64,000 bases of DNA, from the NCBI RefSeq assembly GCF_964355755.1, contig NC_092674.1, positions 21,542,001 through 21,606,000 of the forward strand, in the 5' to 3' direction. The notes beneath the pieces were generated by a model. That model did no database searches, was not told the origin of the DNA, and saw only the letters and a program-made list of their open reading frames with translations. How positions within the stretch are numbered: position 1 is the first letter of the stretch; each line of letters opens with the position of its first letter. The DNA comes from Antedon mediterranea. Lineage: Eukaryota; Echinodermata; Crinoidea; Comatulida; Antedonidae. Below, in pieces: positions 11,754 to 22,579 of this stretch. A program made the translations under genes and the position numbers.

Positions 11754-12088
11754 AAGCAATTATAATTTAAAAAACTAAAAACAACATGAACAGAGACCAA
11801 GGAGGAAAGTGGCTGCCACACATATATGATGACTTGCTAGAAGTGAGACGGCTTGCCGGGGCGGATCCCTCTGGGATTCATTCAGAGGTATTCAAGTAAA
11901 AACTCAGAGAGGGCGCATGTCACAACAACATCACGTGACTATGCCATGATCAGTGTCGGCAAATCAAGCTGACACCACTACCTTGAAAAGGCACAAAACG
12001 TTGGTAAGTTCAACGTTAATTTGTCCTTCACTAGAAACGAAAATTTGATTCTAAAAATACAATGTATATGTTGTTTTTACTTCCCTAC

Positions 12089-12237
12089 CTCCATATTTTT
12101 AGATGTAAGGGTAACTCTAAAATCCTTTCCGGATGTCAATCCAGTAGTGCTAACCAAGAAGTTCGTCTTCACATTATCTCCAATTTCGTAGTTGGTTCTC
12201 GAATACTCAACGTTTGCGCTCGCATCCATAATGGGAG
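12089..12237 (-). CDS. Gene B exon 6: beta-rich extracellular region, part 1
   Basis: Acceptor ACTTTCAG, donor GAG|GTAGGG. Encodes PIMDASANVEYSRTNYEIGD and a following stretch with alternating hydrophobic residues. I recognise no named domain. Alternating polar and hydrophobic strands suggest a beta-sandwich repeat like those in exons 8-10. Confidence 0.7.
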
Positions 12238-12349
12238 CTGAAAGTATACGTTGCCGGTATATCTATATAAATTATGGTTAATTTTGACATAGAGGCGAGC
12301 ACAATGGAAAAACTTCGGGACAAATCTTTACCTTTGATACCTACTTGAT

Positions 12350-12632
12350 CTATCTCAGATGTACCGCGAAATATAGCGCCCTTTTCATGAGTAATCATGC
12401 TCAAAGGCGCTTTACAAGCATTATTACCCCAGTATTTTTTGGGATCAAACACGTATGGAAACATACTCCCATAATGCAGCCGGTAACCAGCGCAAAGTTG
12501 TGTCTAGATCTAACTGGGTACCCATTTATGCACCTGGGTGGAGAGAGGCAACGTAATGCGGCAAGAGTTGGATTTGAACCTAGGTCTGACGATCGGTAGT
12601 CCAACGTCCAACACACTGCGCCACACGCCCTT
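12350..12632 (-). mobile_element. tRNA-derived SINE
   Basis: On the minus strand a tRNA-like head (about 12630-12560) has an A box TGGCGCAGTGTGTTGGA and a B box GGTTCAAATCC. A body follows with CACCCAGGTGCATAAATGGG, and then a tail with AAAGCGCCTTTGAGCATG and AAGGGCGCTATAT. This GCGCTATAT tail is like the 3' end of LINE-D here, which suggests LINE-dependent mobility. The tail has an open frame that imitates an exon of gene B, but the exon 5 to 6 phase match needs no exon here. Confidence 0.7.
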
Positions 12633-12801
12633 ACATGGAATGAAATAAATGAATAAATAAATAGCACACCCTCTATATTCTGTTCAATTCATCTGAAGGA
12701 TATTGATTTCTTTTGTAAAATAACTTTCGTAATTATTTTGAATTTCGAATTGAATTCAAGAAATAAACGATTATAAATACATAATTATATAGAATATTTA
12801 C

Positions 12802-13050
12802 TTTTCGAAATATATATTCCTCTTGGATTATCTAGTCGACTGTCGTTACTTTGCTTTGAAGATAGGCCAGTTTTTCTGTCAACTCGATTTATGCCACCTG
12901 TTAAATCTGTCCAATACAGATAGTTTCGATAAATGTCCATAAAAAGCGGAAACATTTCCACAAGTGTTATAATCGTTCTTCTATTAGTTCCATCAAGGTT
13001 AGCTTCCTCAATTACATCACTTCCTGCATCGCACCAATACATCTTTCCAT
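12802..13050 (-). CDS. Gene B exon 5: fourth and fifth YWTD blades
   Basis: Encodes DGKMYWCDAGSDVIEEANLD, then a second motif NYLYWTDLTGG, and closes with RLDNPRGIYISK. The WCD variant (Cys for Thr) is shared with the gene A exon at 50548-50799. The donor is A|GTAAAT, and the phase is kept into exon 6. Confidence 0.85.
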
Positions 13051-13418
13051 CTTGCAAAATAATAGTGAAACTCAATGAGAGAGTTTAACTTTTAATAACG
13101 GGTATGGTAATATCAAGGCAACAATTTAATAACAGGACTCTGCTGTGATTAATACAATATACAATTTAATCGTATTTTGGAACTTTAAAAGGTCCTATGT
13201 GTCTGTTTTTTTTACGAATATGAAGTTTAAATAGCCATCTAAAGAAGTAGACATAATTCATCGCACCTCTTGCTTCAATATCAGTTTTAATGTAGTCTCA
13301 TCGCGTCCAGAATACTTGCTTGACTGTACGGATATGTTTTAATACAGGAATTGTTAGGGAGCACCAGATCAGTACCATTTTTTCATTATATATTTTTACA
13401 TAATATATCTTAACTAAC

Positions 13419-13543
13419 CGGGAACTGCCAAAACAAGTCCGTATGCCTGGTAGAGTCCAGTTGTTACTAAAGCGGTTCTTCTCAGATCATCTAACCTTGC
13501 CCTTTCTATCACATCGGTTCCAACATCAGTCCAGTACAGGTAT
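13419..13543 (-). CDS. Gene B exon 4: third YWTD blade
   Basis: This 125-base exon encodes RYLYWTDVGTDVIERARLDD and ends GLVLAVP. It has the same borders and phases as the gene A exon at 57163-57296, from which it differs by three codons in length. It is separated from exon 3 by nearly 7 kb that holds LINE-B and a Helitron. Confidence 0.85.
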
Positions 13544-13992
13544 CTATTTAAGTATAATGTATTTTATTATTAAAGTTTTGTTCTACTATTTTAGCTTCCA
13601 TCTACATATATTTCCTAAACAATGCCATATACATGGCTGCAGTTTTGTGCTCAAGTTAGTGTTTAGCGACCAACCGATCGACATAGTGAGCTGTAAAATC
13701 ACTTTGCACACGACTAACAAACCTATAAAATAAAAGAGCAAACTGACTACCTAATTCAAATACTGAATATGTGATGGAAAGTTTGATGATTTCTCTAAAA
13801 CTCTGTCTACATTATCAAACTAGTTTGAAAAAAAAATTGTGGTGTGCCCAAATATGGTAGTAATATTCCTAAATATGGTATTGATATGACATCATCATGT
13901 CCACATCTATTCAATTCATCGACATTTTTATTCCATAATCAAAATAAAAACATATACAAATACAATACAAATACTAAGATAATGGAATGGGA

Positions 13993-15193
13993 TCTATATT
14001 ATAAGTGAGAGAGTTTGTCTGTCTGTTTGTTTGTCTGTGTGTTTGTTCGTTATACAAAATGTTGTTACTGCACGTAATCTTACATATGGGGTATCAAAAT
14101 GACCGCAATTGTACCGGGAATGTTCTAAGCTATATTTCAATATCATCCGCCACCTAGGATCCAAGTTAGGGACCAAAATGTATTCAAAACCCGCACTTTC
14201 AATGTTTGTTCGTTATACAAATTTCTGTTTCTGCACGTAACCATACGTATGGGGTATCAAAATGATGGCAATTGTACCCGGAAGGTTTTAAACTACATTA
14301 AAAAAAATTCCCCCGGCTCCTGGGGTTTTTGTGGGAGGGGTTGGGGGGGGGGTGGTTTGTGATGTCATTTTTGCTAGGGCTCGGGGTTGTAGGCTATCGA
14401 ATTGTAAAATTATACTACAAAAGTTTTACAGTATTTTAATTATCCTCAGCAATGTGTTTGGGGAAATATATATATAGATATACATATTTTATTCATTAAC
14501 CAATATGACACCTATTCAATTACACATTTAGCAAAGTACTTTAACCATATCCAGCTATGTATCGGTCTCTTGGATTGTCTCATTACAGACATCCATTTCC
14601 TGTGTAAGCTTATCACCATGTCCGAAACTGTATTGGGAATGTTTTAAACTGCTTTTGAAAACTGCTTCTGGGGGATTGGGAGTGCTGGCTAACATAATTT
14701 GTACTGGAATCGTCTCTCCACATCACCCAGTATCTGGGAAGTGTTTGGAGGGGAGGAGAAGGAGCGAAAATATTGGCATAATGAAGTAGTATGATTGGAA
14801 TTGTAATAGGAAAAGTTACTACATTTGAACTGTCCAGGGGAGGCGTTAAAGTTTGTTGATTGTGGTTGGGATGGTGAGAGGAGAAAGAAGGCTGGGGGGG
14901 GGGACGCAGTATCAAAATTAGATATTTTAATTATCAGCCAATATGACACCTATTCATTTATACAGTTTACAACGTACTTAAAACATACACCTATCATAGC
15001 TATGTACACCCCTACCCCTAAAGTTGAATTGAAATTTGTCCTGGGAAGTGTTTGTTTTTAAAAAAGAGTGTGAGGTGTTATTGAAGAGGGCTGGAGGATG
15101 GTGAGTATAGGGAGACACTGGGGTCGGGTGTTATGTACTGAGAAAGCTTTAAACTAATTTTGAAACCCGCCCTTGGGCGGGTATACTTGCTAG
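13993..15193 (+). mobile_element. Non-autonomous Helitron, about 1.2 kb
   Basis: The 5' end begins TCTATATTATAAGTGAGAG directly after an A. The 3' end has a 7-bp GC hairpin (15166-15172 with 15175-15181), eight bases of spacer and then CTAG at 15190-15193 followed by T. A-to-T insertion, a 5' TC and a hairpin before CTRR are the hallmarks of Helitrons. Inside are a TGTC/TGTT-rich run (14012-14051), two copies of a roughly 160-base unit around 14047 and 14206, and a repeated CAATATGACACCTATTCA block near 14500 and 14940. There is no Rep/helicase coding, so movement must have used proteins supplied in trans. Confidence 0.8.
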
Positions 15194-15302
15194 TACAAAA
15201 TAAGCACAAGTGCTTTAAGCATGTAACCCTAACAACAAAGATCAAACAATTAATACAAACAAAAAAGAACAAACCAAAATAACATAATGTGATTTACTTA
15301 AC

Positions 15303-17385
15303 TTAAATATTTCTATTGTTATAATATTGCTTTAATCTCTGTTTAAAAAAACTTAAAGTGGGGGATTGTTTTTTATAGTCTGTTAAATTATTCCAAATAT
15401 GTGTTCCTTGGTAGGAAATACATTGCTGTCCGACTTTGGTGCGTTTTAGTTGTGGACAGTAGTTTGAACTGTTTCTAGTTGAGTAATTATGGAATGAGGC
15501 AGATGTACTAAATAAGTTATTAAATGATTTAGGTAATAGATTATGTTTATATTGATACATAAATATAGCAGTGTGTTTTGTATAAAGTTCAAAAATATTT
15601 AATGTTTGGGTCGAAATAAAAAGTGGATGAAAAGGATGCATAAAATGAACATGACAAATATTTTTAAGTGCTTTTTCATGAGAATATGTATACGGTTTAA
15701 ATTTGTAGCAGAAGTAGCACCCCATACTGTAATAGCATACGTTATAATATAAGTGCATTGTATACCGTTAACAAGATTTTACTTGATAACATAGACTTCA
15801 CTTTGTTTAAGACACCAATTATTCTAGAAATACTGTTTGCTACATAATTACATGAAAATTAAACGATAAAGTTTCATCCAGAAATAAGCCTAGAAATTTA
15901 ACTTCAGTAGCTTTTACAATACATTCATTTCCCATCCTCAATTCTAGTGAGGTAATGTCAGCTGACTTATTTCTAGTCTTAATTATAACATATTTTGATT
16001 TGTTTACATTTAGCGTTAATTTGTTAGCAATAAAACAGTCCGAAAGTATAGATAACTCCTGGTTCATTGTATCAAAAGCTTGAATAATATCATTGTGACT
16101 ATAAAACACATTTGTGTCACCTGCATACATAATCATGTCTACATGGTTACATGCTAGACTAATATCATTAATGAATATAAGAAATAATAATGGACCCAAT
16201 ATGGATCCCTGAGGAACTCCAGTGTTTACTGTCATTTTACTAGATGCAGTATTAACAATAAATGTGTATTGTGGTCTTTTTTTAAGATAGTTTGAGAACC
16301 AGTTTACCGGAACTCCTCTTATACCATAACATCTTAACTTATGTAATAATATATCATGATCGATTGTATCAAACGCTTTTGATAAATCAAGGAAAACTCT
16401 TGTGTGAACTCTTTATTCTCAATAGCGTTTGTGATTTTTTCAATCGATTATATTAAAGCATGACTAGTTGAATGGTGTTGTCTAAACCCATACTGTGTTT
16501 TACTCAGTACGTTATATTTTGAGAGGTAACAAATCGTTTGATCATACACAATCCTCTCAAATATTTTGGAAAAAAAAGGGTAAAATGGAAATAGGCCGAT
16601 AATTATTTATATCTGAGATGTCACCATTCTTAAATACCGGGATAACTTTAGCAATTTTTATATCAGCCGGGAGACAGCCCGATGATAATGACGTATTAAT
16701 AATATGCAATAAAGGTTTTAAAATAAACGGGGAAGCAGATTTTATGAGTTGGGCACTTACACCATCATGGCCAGGAGAAGTATTCTTTGTGTTTTTAATA
16801 TAGTGGTTAAGTTCATGTTCAGTAACAGGTTTAAAAAACATTGAAGAGGTAAAATTTCCCTTTAATAAAGTTCTGTGGGTGATTTGATCATTTTGACATT
16901 CATGCCTAAATTTATTATTTTTAGTCTTTCTCCAATATTAATAAAAAAAAGAGTTGATTGGATCAGCTTTCTCATCATTATCAGAGAAAGTCTCAGTACC
17001 CAATTTTATTTTTGTAGGCAAATTGGTAGTCTTTTTCCTACCCATTATATCATTTAGGATTGTCCACGTTTTTTTAATATCTTGTTTATTTTGTTCAAAC
17101 TGGACCATATAATATTCTTTTTTTCAGATTTCTAATAGTAGTGGTTAACTTGTTTCTAAAATGTATGTACGTGCTTTTATTAGTAGTGGTGTTATTTTGT
17201 TTGTACTTTTGATATAATTTATGTTTTTGAGAGATAGCGTTGGCAATTTCAGCTGTGATCCAAGGAGATTTCCACTTGTTCGCCTTATTTCTATTTCGTT
17301 TTAAAGGGAAACAATTATCAATTGCTTTATTTAAAGTGTTTGTAAAATTTTGATAAGCAACATTCGCATTATTTGAGGATAGCAC
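15303..17385 (-). pseudogene. LINE-B ORF2 linker, reverse transcriptase and C-terminus, catalytic site altered
   Basis: Pieces in order are 17385-17095 (KWKSPWITAEIANAISQKHK), 16841-16557 (TSPGHDGVSAQLIKSA and NYRPISILPFF), an untracked frame-shifted stretch, 16235-15840 (NTGVPQGSILGPLLFLIFIN), and 15758-15303 (C-terminal region with GTHIWNNL). The catalytic YADD box at 16116-16127 reads YAGD, which removes one catalytic Asp. Together with the frame breaks this makes the copy inactive. Confidence 0.85.
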
Positions 17386-17597
17386 ATCATTCCACTGATT
17401 GCTTTGTAATTTTGCAAAAAATACTCCGTTTGTTGAGGAGAGTATTGTCGTTTATATACAAATCGGGGATATTGCTTATTATGTTTTTCCAAAGTATCTA
17501 CACAGAATATTGGGAAGTGATCAGAAATATCAGTAATAAGTATTCCACTTTTAAGGGTCGTAGTAAAAGAATTGATGTTGCAATAAATGTTATCAAT

Positions 17598-18260
17598 CTA
17601 AGCACAATTATCGGATATTCTAGTAGGACTTTTTATGATTGGCTGAAATGACTGAGAAAATATTGTGTCTAAGTGTGATTGGATAGTGTTGTCGGTAGAT
17701 TGTTGGAGTAAGTTTATGTTATAGTCTCCCACAAGGTAAGCTTTCTTTTTTTCTAGATTAATCATTTGCATTAAACATGTTAATTCATCATCAAACTTTT
17801 GCAAGGAACGTGATGGTGGTCTATAAACTATACCACAAATAACATTATTTCCTGATTCTAACTCAATCTCAATAAAAATAGTCTCTGCTTCAGTCATACA
17901 AGATGACAGATCATTTCTATTAATATATGTTAGTTTGTTGGTAACATAGAACGCTACCCCACCACCTCTCTTATCCTTCCTATCATTGTGAATCAAACTG
18001 TAGCCTGGTAACTGGTATAGATTAATAATATCTTTTTCGGTTAACCGGGTTTCACTGAAGGCAATGATGGAGAAGGCATGTACGAGTGAGTCTAAATAGT
18101 TTGAGATTAAGTCAAACTTATTAACAACACTACGACAGTTTAGTCCAAATATAGAAAAGTTTGATGATAAATTAGAATGTTCAAGTGAAGGAATTAAGTT
18201 ATCTTCGTTAAAATATTCTGTGCTCACATTTACATTATCACAAAGGTCCCATTCAAACAT
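17598..18260 (-). pseudogene. LINE-B ORF2 endonuclease domain
   Basis: A 220-residue open frame begins MFEWDLCDNVNVSTEYFNED and contains FGLNCRSVVNKFDLISNYL, FSETRLTEKDI, DKRGGGVAFYV, YRPPSRSLQKF and LVGDYNINLL. These are in order the N-terminal strand, metal-binding Glu, GGG loop and DxN motif of the LINE apurinic-type endonuclease. The frame ends before the final SDH motif, so the domain is truncated by a stop or frameshift near 17600. Confidence 0.85.
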
Positions 18261-18589
18261 TTAAATTAGACAGAAATGACAAATAAATAAAACTGAGCAA
18301 GCTGCTTACAGCAGAGAATGGTTTCTGAACCGAATACGGTGATTTTAGGACAATTGAGTTATATATCCTATCCTTAGCTATATAGCCTAAGTTAACAAGT
18401 ATGTACAATAAATTACAATATATACAATGTAATATGAATTGTTTTATCATGACATACCAACAACAACTAAACGACAGGCAGTGAAAATATAATGATGATC
18501 ATGAACGCCAATTAAGTATTTGGTTAACTTAAACAATTTTGATCAATCTAACTCACCGATGTCCAGAATGTATTATTATGGCAAGTTAT

Positions 18590-18920
18590 CGTTAGTCACT
18601 GGTATGTCAAAGCATCACCGGTAGACAGCTACGTTGAAACGGTCTAGATCATGATGTCTCAATAACGGCGCTCACTTATTAATCACATCAGCCACTAAAT
18701 GTTGTTATTATTTGTCATTATACATCACTAGTAAAGTACGGATAGTATAACTTAAATACATTTAGTTGTGTTGTGTTTCATTAAAATGATGTGTTTAACG
18801 TTTACGAGTTTGATCAACCCAGTAACTCATCGATGAATTACCGGTAAACAACTACGTTGAAACTTACATCATCAACAGCCACTTAATTGTTGTTGGTATT
18901 TCTCATTATGTAACACTATC
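18590..18920 (-). repeat. Tandem subrepeat in the LINE-B inter-ORF spacer
   Basis: Two diverged copies share ACCGGTAGACAGCTACGTTGAA-type sequence followed by a CAGCCACTAAATGTTGTTATT-type block (about 18618-18730 and 18840-18915). They may be spacer or promoter monomers. The 945-base spacer is longer than is usual between LINE ORFs. Confidence 0.5.
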
Positions 18921-19205
18921 GTCGCACACCTGTCGTGGGTCACCTGAAGCATGAATGGACAGAGATATCTAGAACATAACAGCCAGGTGCGCGACATAAA
19001 CAAACAAACTTCGTTTATTTACAATTTATAACGGTAGAAATACTACTATCTACAATCACATAGGCTAATTAGTCTACGTTCTACAAGACAATGATAGACT
19101 GCGGTAATGTAGGTATGAAATATAATTCATAAACATTAATTAATTGTGTTTAATTGAACATTAATTAATTTGGCTTAATGACTTAATTATAGTTATTTTA
19201 GTGGT

Positions 19206-20008
19206 TTGTATGGCTTACCGTCGATAAACAGTTGTCCATTTCTGAATACGGGCTTACGTTTTTCGGCATATGCCTGCGCCATAATTATAGATAATTCTCT
19301 CCTTTTCTTCATGTCCGCATCAGGTAAATCTTCAGTAATAAATACGTTTTGTGATTTACTTTTTAATTTTACTTTTCCTAGTTTTAGAACTTGGTTTCTT
19401 TGTGGACGGTATAGAAATTTAGCTACTATATGCCTCGGTTTGTTATCTAAACGGCGTTTCCCGGTGCGATGGCAATTTTCAATTTCGATGTCCTCGAGTC
19501 CGAGTTCTTCGTGTAGTTTTGTAATAAGTCCTGGGTGTTTTCTATAGCATTTTCTATAACTCCTCCAAACCTTAGATTAAAACTCCTACTGTATCTTTCT
19601 TGTTTTAGGATTGAATTTTCCATGCCCGCCATTTTATCCTGATAAGCCGCCAGTTTGTTTTCATACTCCTTCATTTTCTTGATTTAATTTCCAATTTTTA
19701 ATATTTCATCCTTCGTTTTGTTAGTTGAATCATGCGCATATTCCACACTTTTTTCTAGATCTTTGATAGTTGTTTCCAGTTTGGTAAGCCTTTTGTTGTA
19801 GTTTTTTTTTATTTTCTAGGACTTTATCTAGTTTACCATTAAGTTGTTCTGATAGCCTACCTAGTTGATCGGCAAGCGTTTGAGTTTCCCCCTCTCGATC
19901 GCCGGAGGCTTCGATTGGATCATCTGCTTCTGAACTTTCGGAGGGTCTAGCTTTTCTTGTTAAGTCAATTGATTTAGTATTTGCCCTAGTAGGCCTATTA
20001 GTCGCCAT
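19206..20008 (-). pseudogene. LINE-B ORF1: coiled coil plus L1-ORF1-like RNA-binding protein
   Basis: Starts MATNRPTRANTKSIDLTRKA at 20008. A Leu/Gln-rich coiled-coil stretch with TLADQLGRLSEQLNGKLDKV follows, then after frame changes YSRSFNLRFGGV and ENTQDLLQNY. Further pieces carry PRHIVAKFLYRPQRN and VFITEDLPDADMKKR and end near GKPYKP at 19206. The FNLRFGG and VFI.EDLP landmarks are those of L1 ORF1-type RRM proteins, which coat the element RNA. The frame is lost near 19800 (homopolymer) and near 19450. Confidence 0.75.
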
Positions 20009-20263
20009 AATGCAGTCTTCTTTTAGTTAGGGTATACAACTTTTAAAAAAATAGTAGAGTTTGTTGGCTATATATTACTTTTAGTCTGAATTTAAGATCT
20101 TTTTCCCCTGCGTGTAAAATGTAGGTGTTGTCTTTACTCGCGCATGCTCATTATTTCATATGGGCACATCACATTATTTTTCACATAAAGTTTGATAGTG
20201 TGGACAGAGCTTTAGGTTAGTGAAACAAGATTATTATTTTACAGTGATAAAAAAGTGCCGTAC

Positions 20264-20456
20264 CTGTTGGTTTTGTCTAATCTAATTGTACGTGGAACCA
20301 TTAACGATGTGTTAAACAGAATTGTCCTGTTCGTTCCATCCAAATTTATTACTTCAATTCTCTTTGCATAACGACTTGTCCAATAAAGCTTACTTCCAGT
20401 TCCATCAACGGCTAAACCATACACATCTTTAATAATTACAAAATTAAACACTTGTG
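20264..20456 (-). CDS. Gene B exon 3: second YWTD blade
   Basis: GATTACAG acceptor and CAG|GTACGG donor. It encodes DVYGLAVDGTGSKLYWTS and IEVINLDGTNRTILF, the classic LDL-receptor class B pattern (GLAVD, LYWT, I..NLDGTNR). The phase matches exons 2 and 4. Confidence 0.85.
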
Positions 20457-20774
20457 CTGTAATCACAAATTATATACGACATCTTACTCAGCTACAATTA
20501 TAAAGACTAAAACTGTACTGTATTTTAATCAAAATGTTCAACTCCTTAAACCACATAAAATGTGTATACACATTTAATATAGAACAAACATTCAAAATGT
20601 AATAATTTTAACTATAAACTAATTTGAAAGAAACCTTTAACAAATATTAGTACATATTTTAGGGAAAGAAAAATTAGTATCGGTATCAGGTAGATTATGA
20701 TGTAGCTCTGTGCGTGCATTCTATCATGTTAGACTTTATTCCCACTATGTGATGATAATAATCTATTATTACAC

Positions 20775-21060
20775 AAGGGCAAAATTCGGTAAATCGCGAA
20801 TGAAGCGAGCGTACTATCATCTAGTTATTATAATATTAGTCTAATCCACCTATGTTGGTTGTATTGTCGAGTATTATCGTTTTGTGATCTTACTTAATAC
20901 TCAAAATGCGAGGGAAACGGTAAAAGAAAGACCGTTTTGCGAAGGGAGGGAAGTCAGCTAGGTAATTATAAACATGTCGTAAAACAGATCTAAAGTGTTG
21001 TTGTGAAAGGAGACACCTTTGAAATATTTCAGTCTATCCCGCTTCAAATCTAGTGTTACC
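20775..21060 (+). mobile_element. MITE-like repeat, copy 1 (fragment)
   Basis: Starts with AAGGGCAAAATTCGGTAAAT, a terminus shared with repeats at 45.36-45.71 kb and 49.88-50.16 kb. After about 25 bases the similarity is weak, so this is a fragment or a different subfamily. It lies in gene B intron 2. Confidence 0.45.
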
Positions 21061-21274
21061 ACCCGTTCCTGCTATCTACTAAATTTGATCAATTGACAAT
21101 AAGATGTCTTATCTCTATCTAACCCAAAGTGTATTATAATTATTTAATAGTTTATGTTGTGGAAACAATTATGAAAAGTAATGACAATTTTGACTATGCA
21201 ATTCAAAACAACAAAGCTAATTCTTCTAATAATAAATTAATTAGTAAAATAAGCAAATGAATAGTTGTTATTAC

Positions 21275-21523
21275 ATTCTGATTCAAACGAAACAAAAACT
21301 TCATGTTGATTAGTGACAAGTGAATACCGTTCAATACTATTCCTACCGCCGCCGTCATACCAGTATAGTGTCGAGGTGTATGAATCGTAATCAAGGACGT
21401 AGAGACGGTCTGATTTAACATTATGAATGGCCATCGTAAAAGTTAAATGTGTTCTGTTGTTGGAACCTATATTTGCCATGTAAACTCCTGGTGGGCTATT
21501 GTTGGCTACGAAAATAATGTCAC
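21275..21523 (-). CDS. Gene B exon 2: first YWTD blade
   Basis: The acceptor follows TTTTACAG at 21526-21524 and the donor is GTAATA at 21274. The product begins DIIFVANNSPPGVYMANI and ends with the strand STLYWYDGGG, the YWTD-type motif of an LDL-receptor class B repeat. Three NxS/T sites suggest an extracellular domain. Confidence 0.8.
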
Positions 21524-21629
21524 CTGTAAAATAATAATTTTTAATTTAATTCAATACCTAAATTACACAATAATATTGTTTACCTTTATAAAAAAATTAA
21601 ATGCTACGGTATTGAAATACAATACTTAC

Positions 21630-21702
21630 TTAGACTCATACGCAAGTAAACTGAAAGTAAAACCAAGACCAGTGTCCAGGCCATTATCAAAAAACGAAAC
21701 AT
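21630..21702 (-). CDS. Gene B exon 1: signal peptide
   Basis: ATG at 21702-21700 opens 24 codons plus one base, beginning MFRFLIMAWTLVLVLLSVYL, a typical signal peptide with a hydrophobic core. The exon ends at a strong donor (A|GTAAGT). Its one-base overhang fits exon 2 exactly. It is too short to be found by an ORF length filter. Confidence 0.75.
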
Positions 21703-22320
21703 TCTACATCCACAGTAATCAACAGATTAAAATCCGTCCATCGGAAACGAACTCTGTGTAAGAATTGCTTATTCCCAATGAAACATTGGAGATTAGGATC
21801 TGAGTTTTGTTTTTATAGAATATAATATAATATTACCGTCAGCTAGTTTGTGAACGATGATCAAAAGCAATTCATTTTTAATAAAGAGTCCTAAAATATC
21901 AATATTGTTATTATACTCTCTTCGTGTAAAACGTGCTTTAGATAATGCATTGATGATTTTAATTAAATGCGAACACACACTATAGGCCTACTAGCCTGTT
22001 TTTAAGAGTATAACGCATGTTAGGTAGTCACGCTATCGTGAAAAGTTTAACGACGATTGTTGGAAAACAATAAAGTTGAAAGAAATATTGATAGCCTGAA
22101 AATTAATTTTCTAGCGTTGAATGTAATTTGTTTATTATTATTATTATAATTTTTGTTTTAATGTTAGAATTGAGACTTTTATAGAACATGAACCCAGTGG
22201 AATGAATTTTTGACCTTTGGTCCTAAGCTTTCAACGCCTGAGCCTCCGTCCGATCATTGTAGCGTTGTATAGCCAGTTCTTCTGTTATTCCAATTGATCG
22301 AAGTATATAAACCACAATAC
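21703..22320. other. 5' flank of gene B, no gene seen
   Basis: About 600 AT-rich bases between the gene B start codon and the Penelope fragment PLE-3. The promoter and any 5' untranslated exon of gene B probably lie here. I cannot point to a clear TATA box or initiator. Confidence 0.4.
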
Positions 22321-22321
22321 A

Positions 22322-22579
22322 TTACATGATAAACTTCAGTAATAAGCCTGTGTCTGTTGGCTTTCTATAAACCCGTGTGTGCAATTTTTCCAAATCTTTG
22401 GTTATCAGCATTCCTAGGAAAGGGATTGAATTGTTCACGACAGTTTCCATTGTGAACGCTATCGCAGGATGGGTTGTGTTAAGTAAAGCTAAAAATGCAT
22501 TGGCTGCTTCTAGATTTGGCATGAATTGTGTCATTGCTACACTACAATAGTCACGTTGACAACAAGTATAAAAGGTCAC
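22322..22579 (-). pseudogene. PLE-3 reverse transcriptase fragment, inverted
   Basis: Minus-strand residues FLALLNTTHPAIAFTMET, IPFLGMLITKD and VYRKPTDTGLLL are the conserved block after the catalytic palm of Penelope polymerases (compare HPTIKFT and GFLDTIVTI and FRKPT in PLE-1 and PLE-2 of this window). No catalytic box is present. It is joined head to head with the plus-strand part. Confidence 0.75.

Larger units (their letters stand above)
9290..12005 (+). mobile_element. Penelope-like element PLE-4, interrupted and decayed
   Basis: On the plus strand an N-terminal piece (about 9300-9700) carries the ADKGCATILV motif that opens Penelope-type reverse transcriptases. The polymerase core lies at 10600-11060, and the C-terminal linker and GIY-YIG nuclease at 11221-11753. 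Stops and frame changes break the frame. A foreign stretch (about 9750-10565) sits between N-terminus and core. About 220 bases after the last stop there is a CTGAC...AAAACGTTG block near 11962-12001 in the place where Penelope elements carry ribozyme-like ends. It lies in an intron of gene B on the opposite strand. Confidence 0.8.
15195..20030 (-). mobile_element. LINE-B: near full-length two-ORF non-LTR retrotransposon, decayed
   Basis: In transcription order on the minus strand there is an ORF1 with coiled coil and RNA-binding fold (20008-19206), a spacer of about 945 bases with internal repeats, then ORF2 with endonuclease (18260-17598), linker (17385-17095), reverse transcriptase (about 16841-15840) and a C-terminal region ending at 15303. 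Frame breaks occur in both ORFs. It sits in the gene B intron between exons 3 and 4, and a Helitron lies directly against its 3' end. Confidence 0.85.
5068..21702 (-). other. Gene B: multi-exon YWTD-propeller / C-type lectin gene (gene span)
   Basis: Fourteen coding exons on the minus strand can be joined, and at every junction the splice phase agrees and the reading frame stays open, giving at least 971 codons. The start codon is at 21702-21700. The order is signal peptide (exon 1), YWTD beta-propeller of LDL-receptor class B type with five YW motifs (exons 2-5), a beta-rich extracellular region rich in NxS/T sites (exons 6-11), a C-type lectin domain (exons 12-13) and a Cys-rich segment (exon 14). 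Exon 14 ends in a splice donor, so more exons must lie to the left, probably beyond the window. The product should be secreted or on the cell surface and is probably a ligand- or sugar-binding receptor. I do not recognise a named orthologue. Confidence 0.85.

Noticed and set aside
12330-12470. Open frame on the minus strand that looks like an extra gene B exon (FDPKKYWGNNACKAPLSMIT)
   Set aside because: It is the body and tail of a tRNA-derived SINE (AAAGCGCCTTTGAGC, GGGCGCTATAT), and exons 5 and 6 already join in phase without it.
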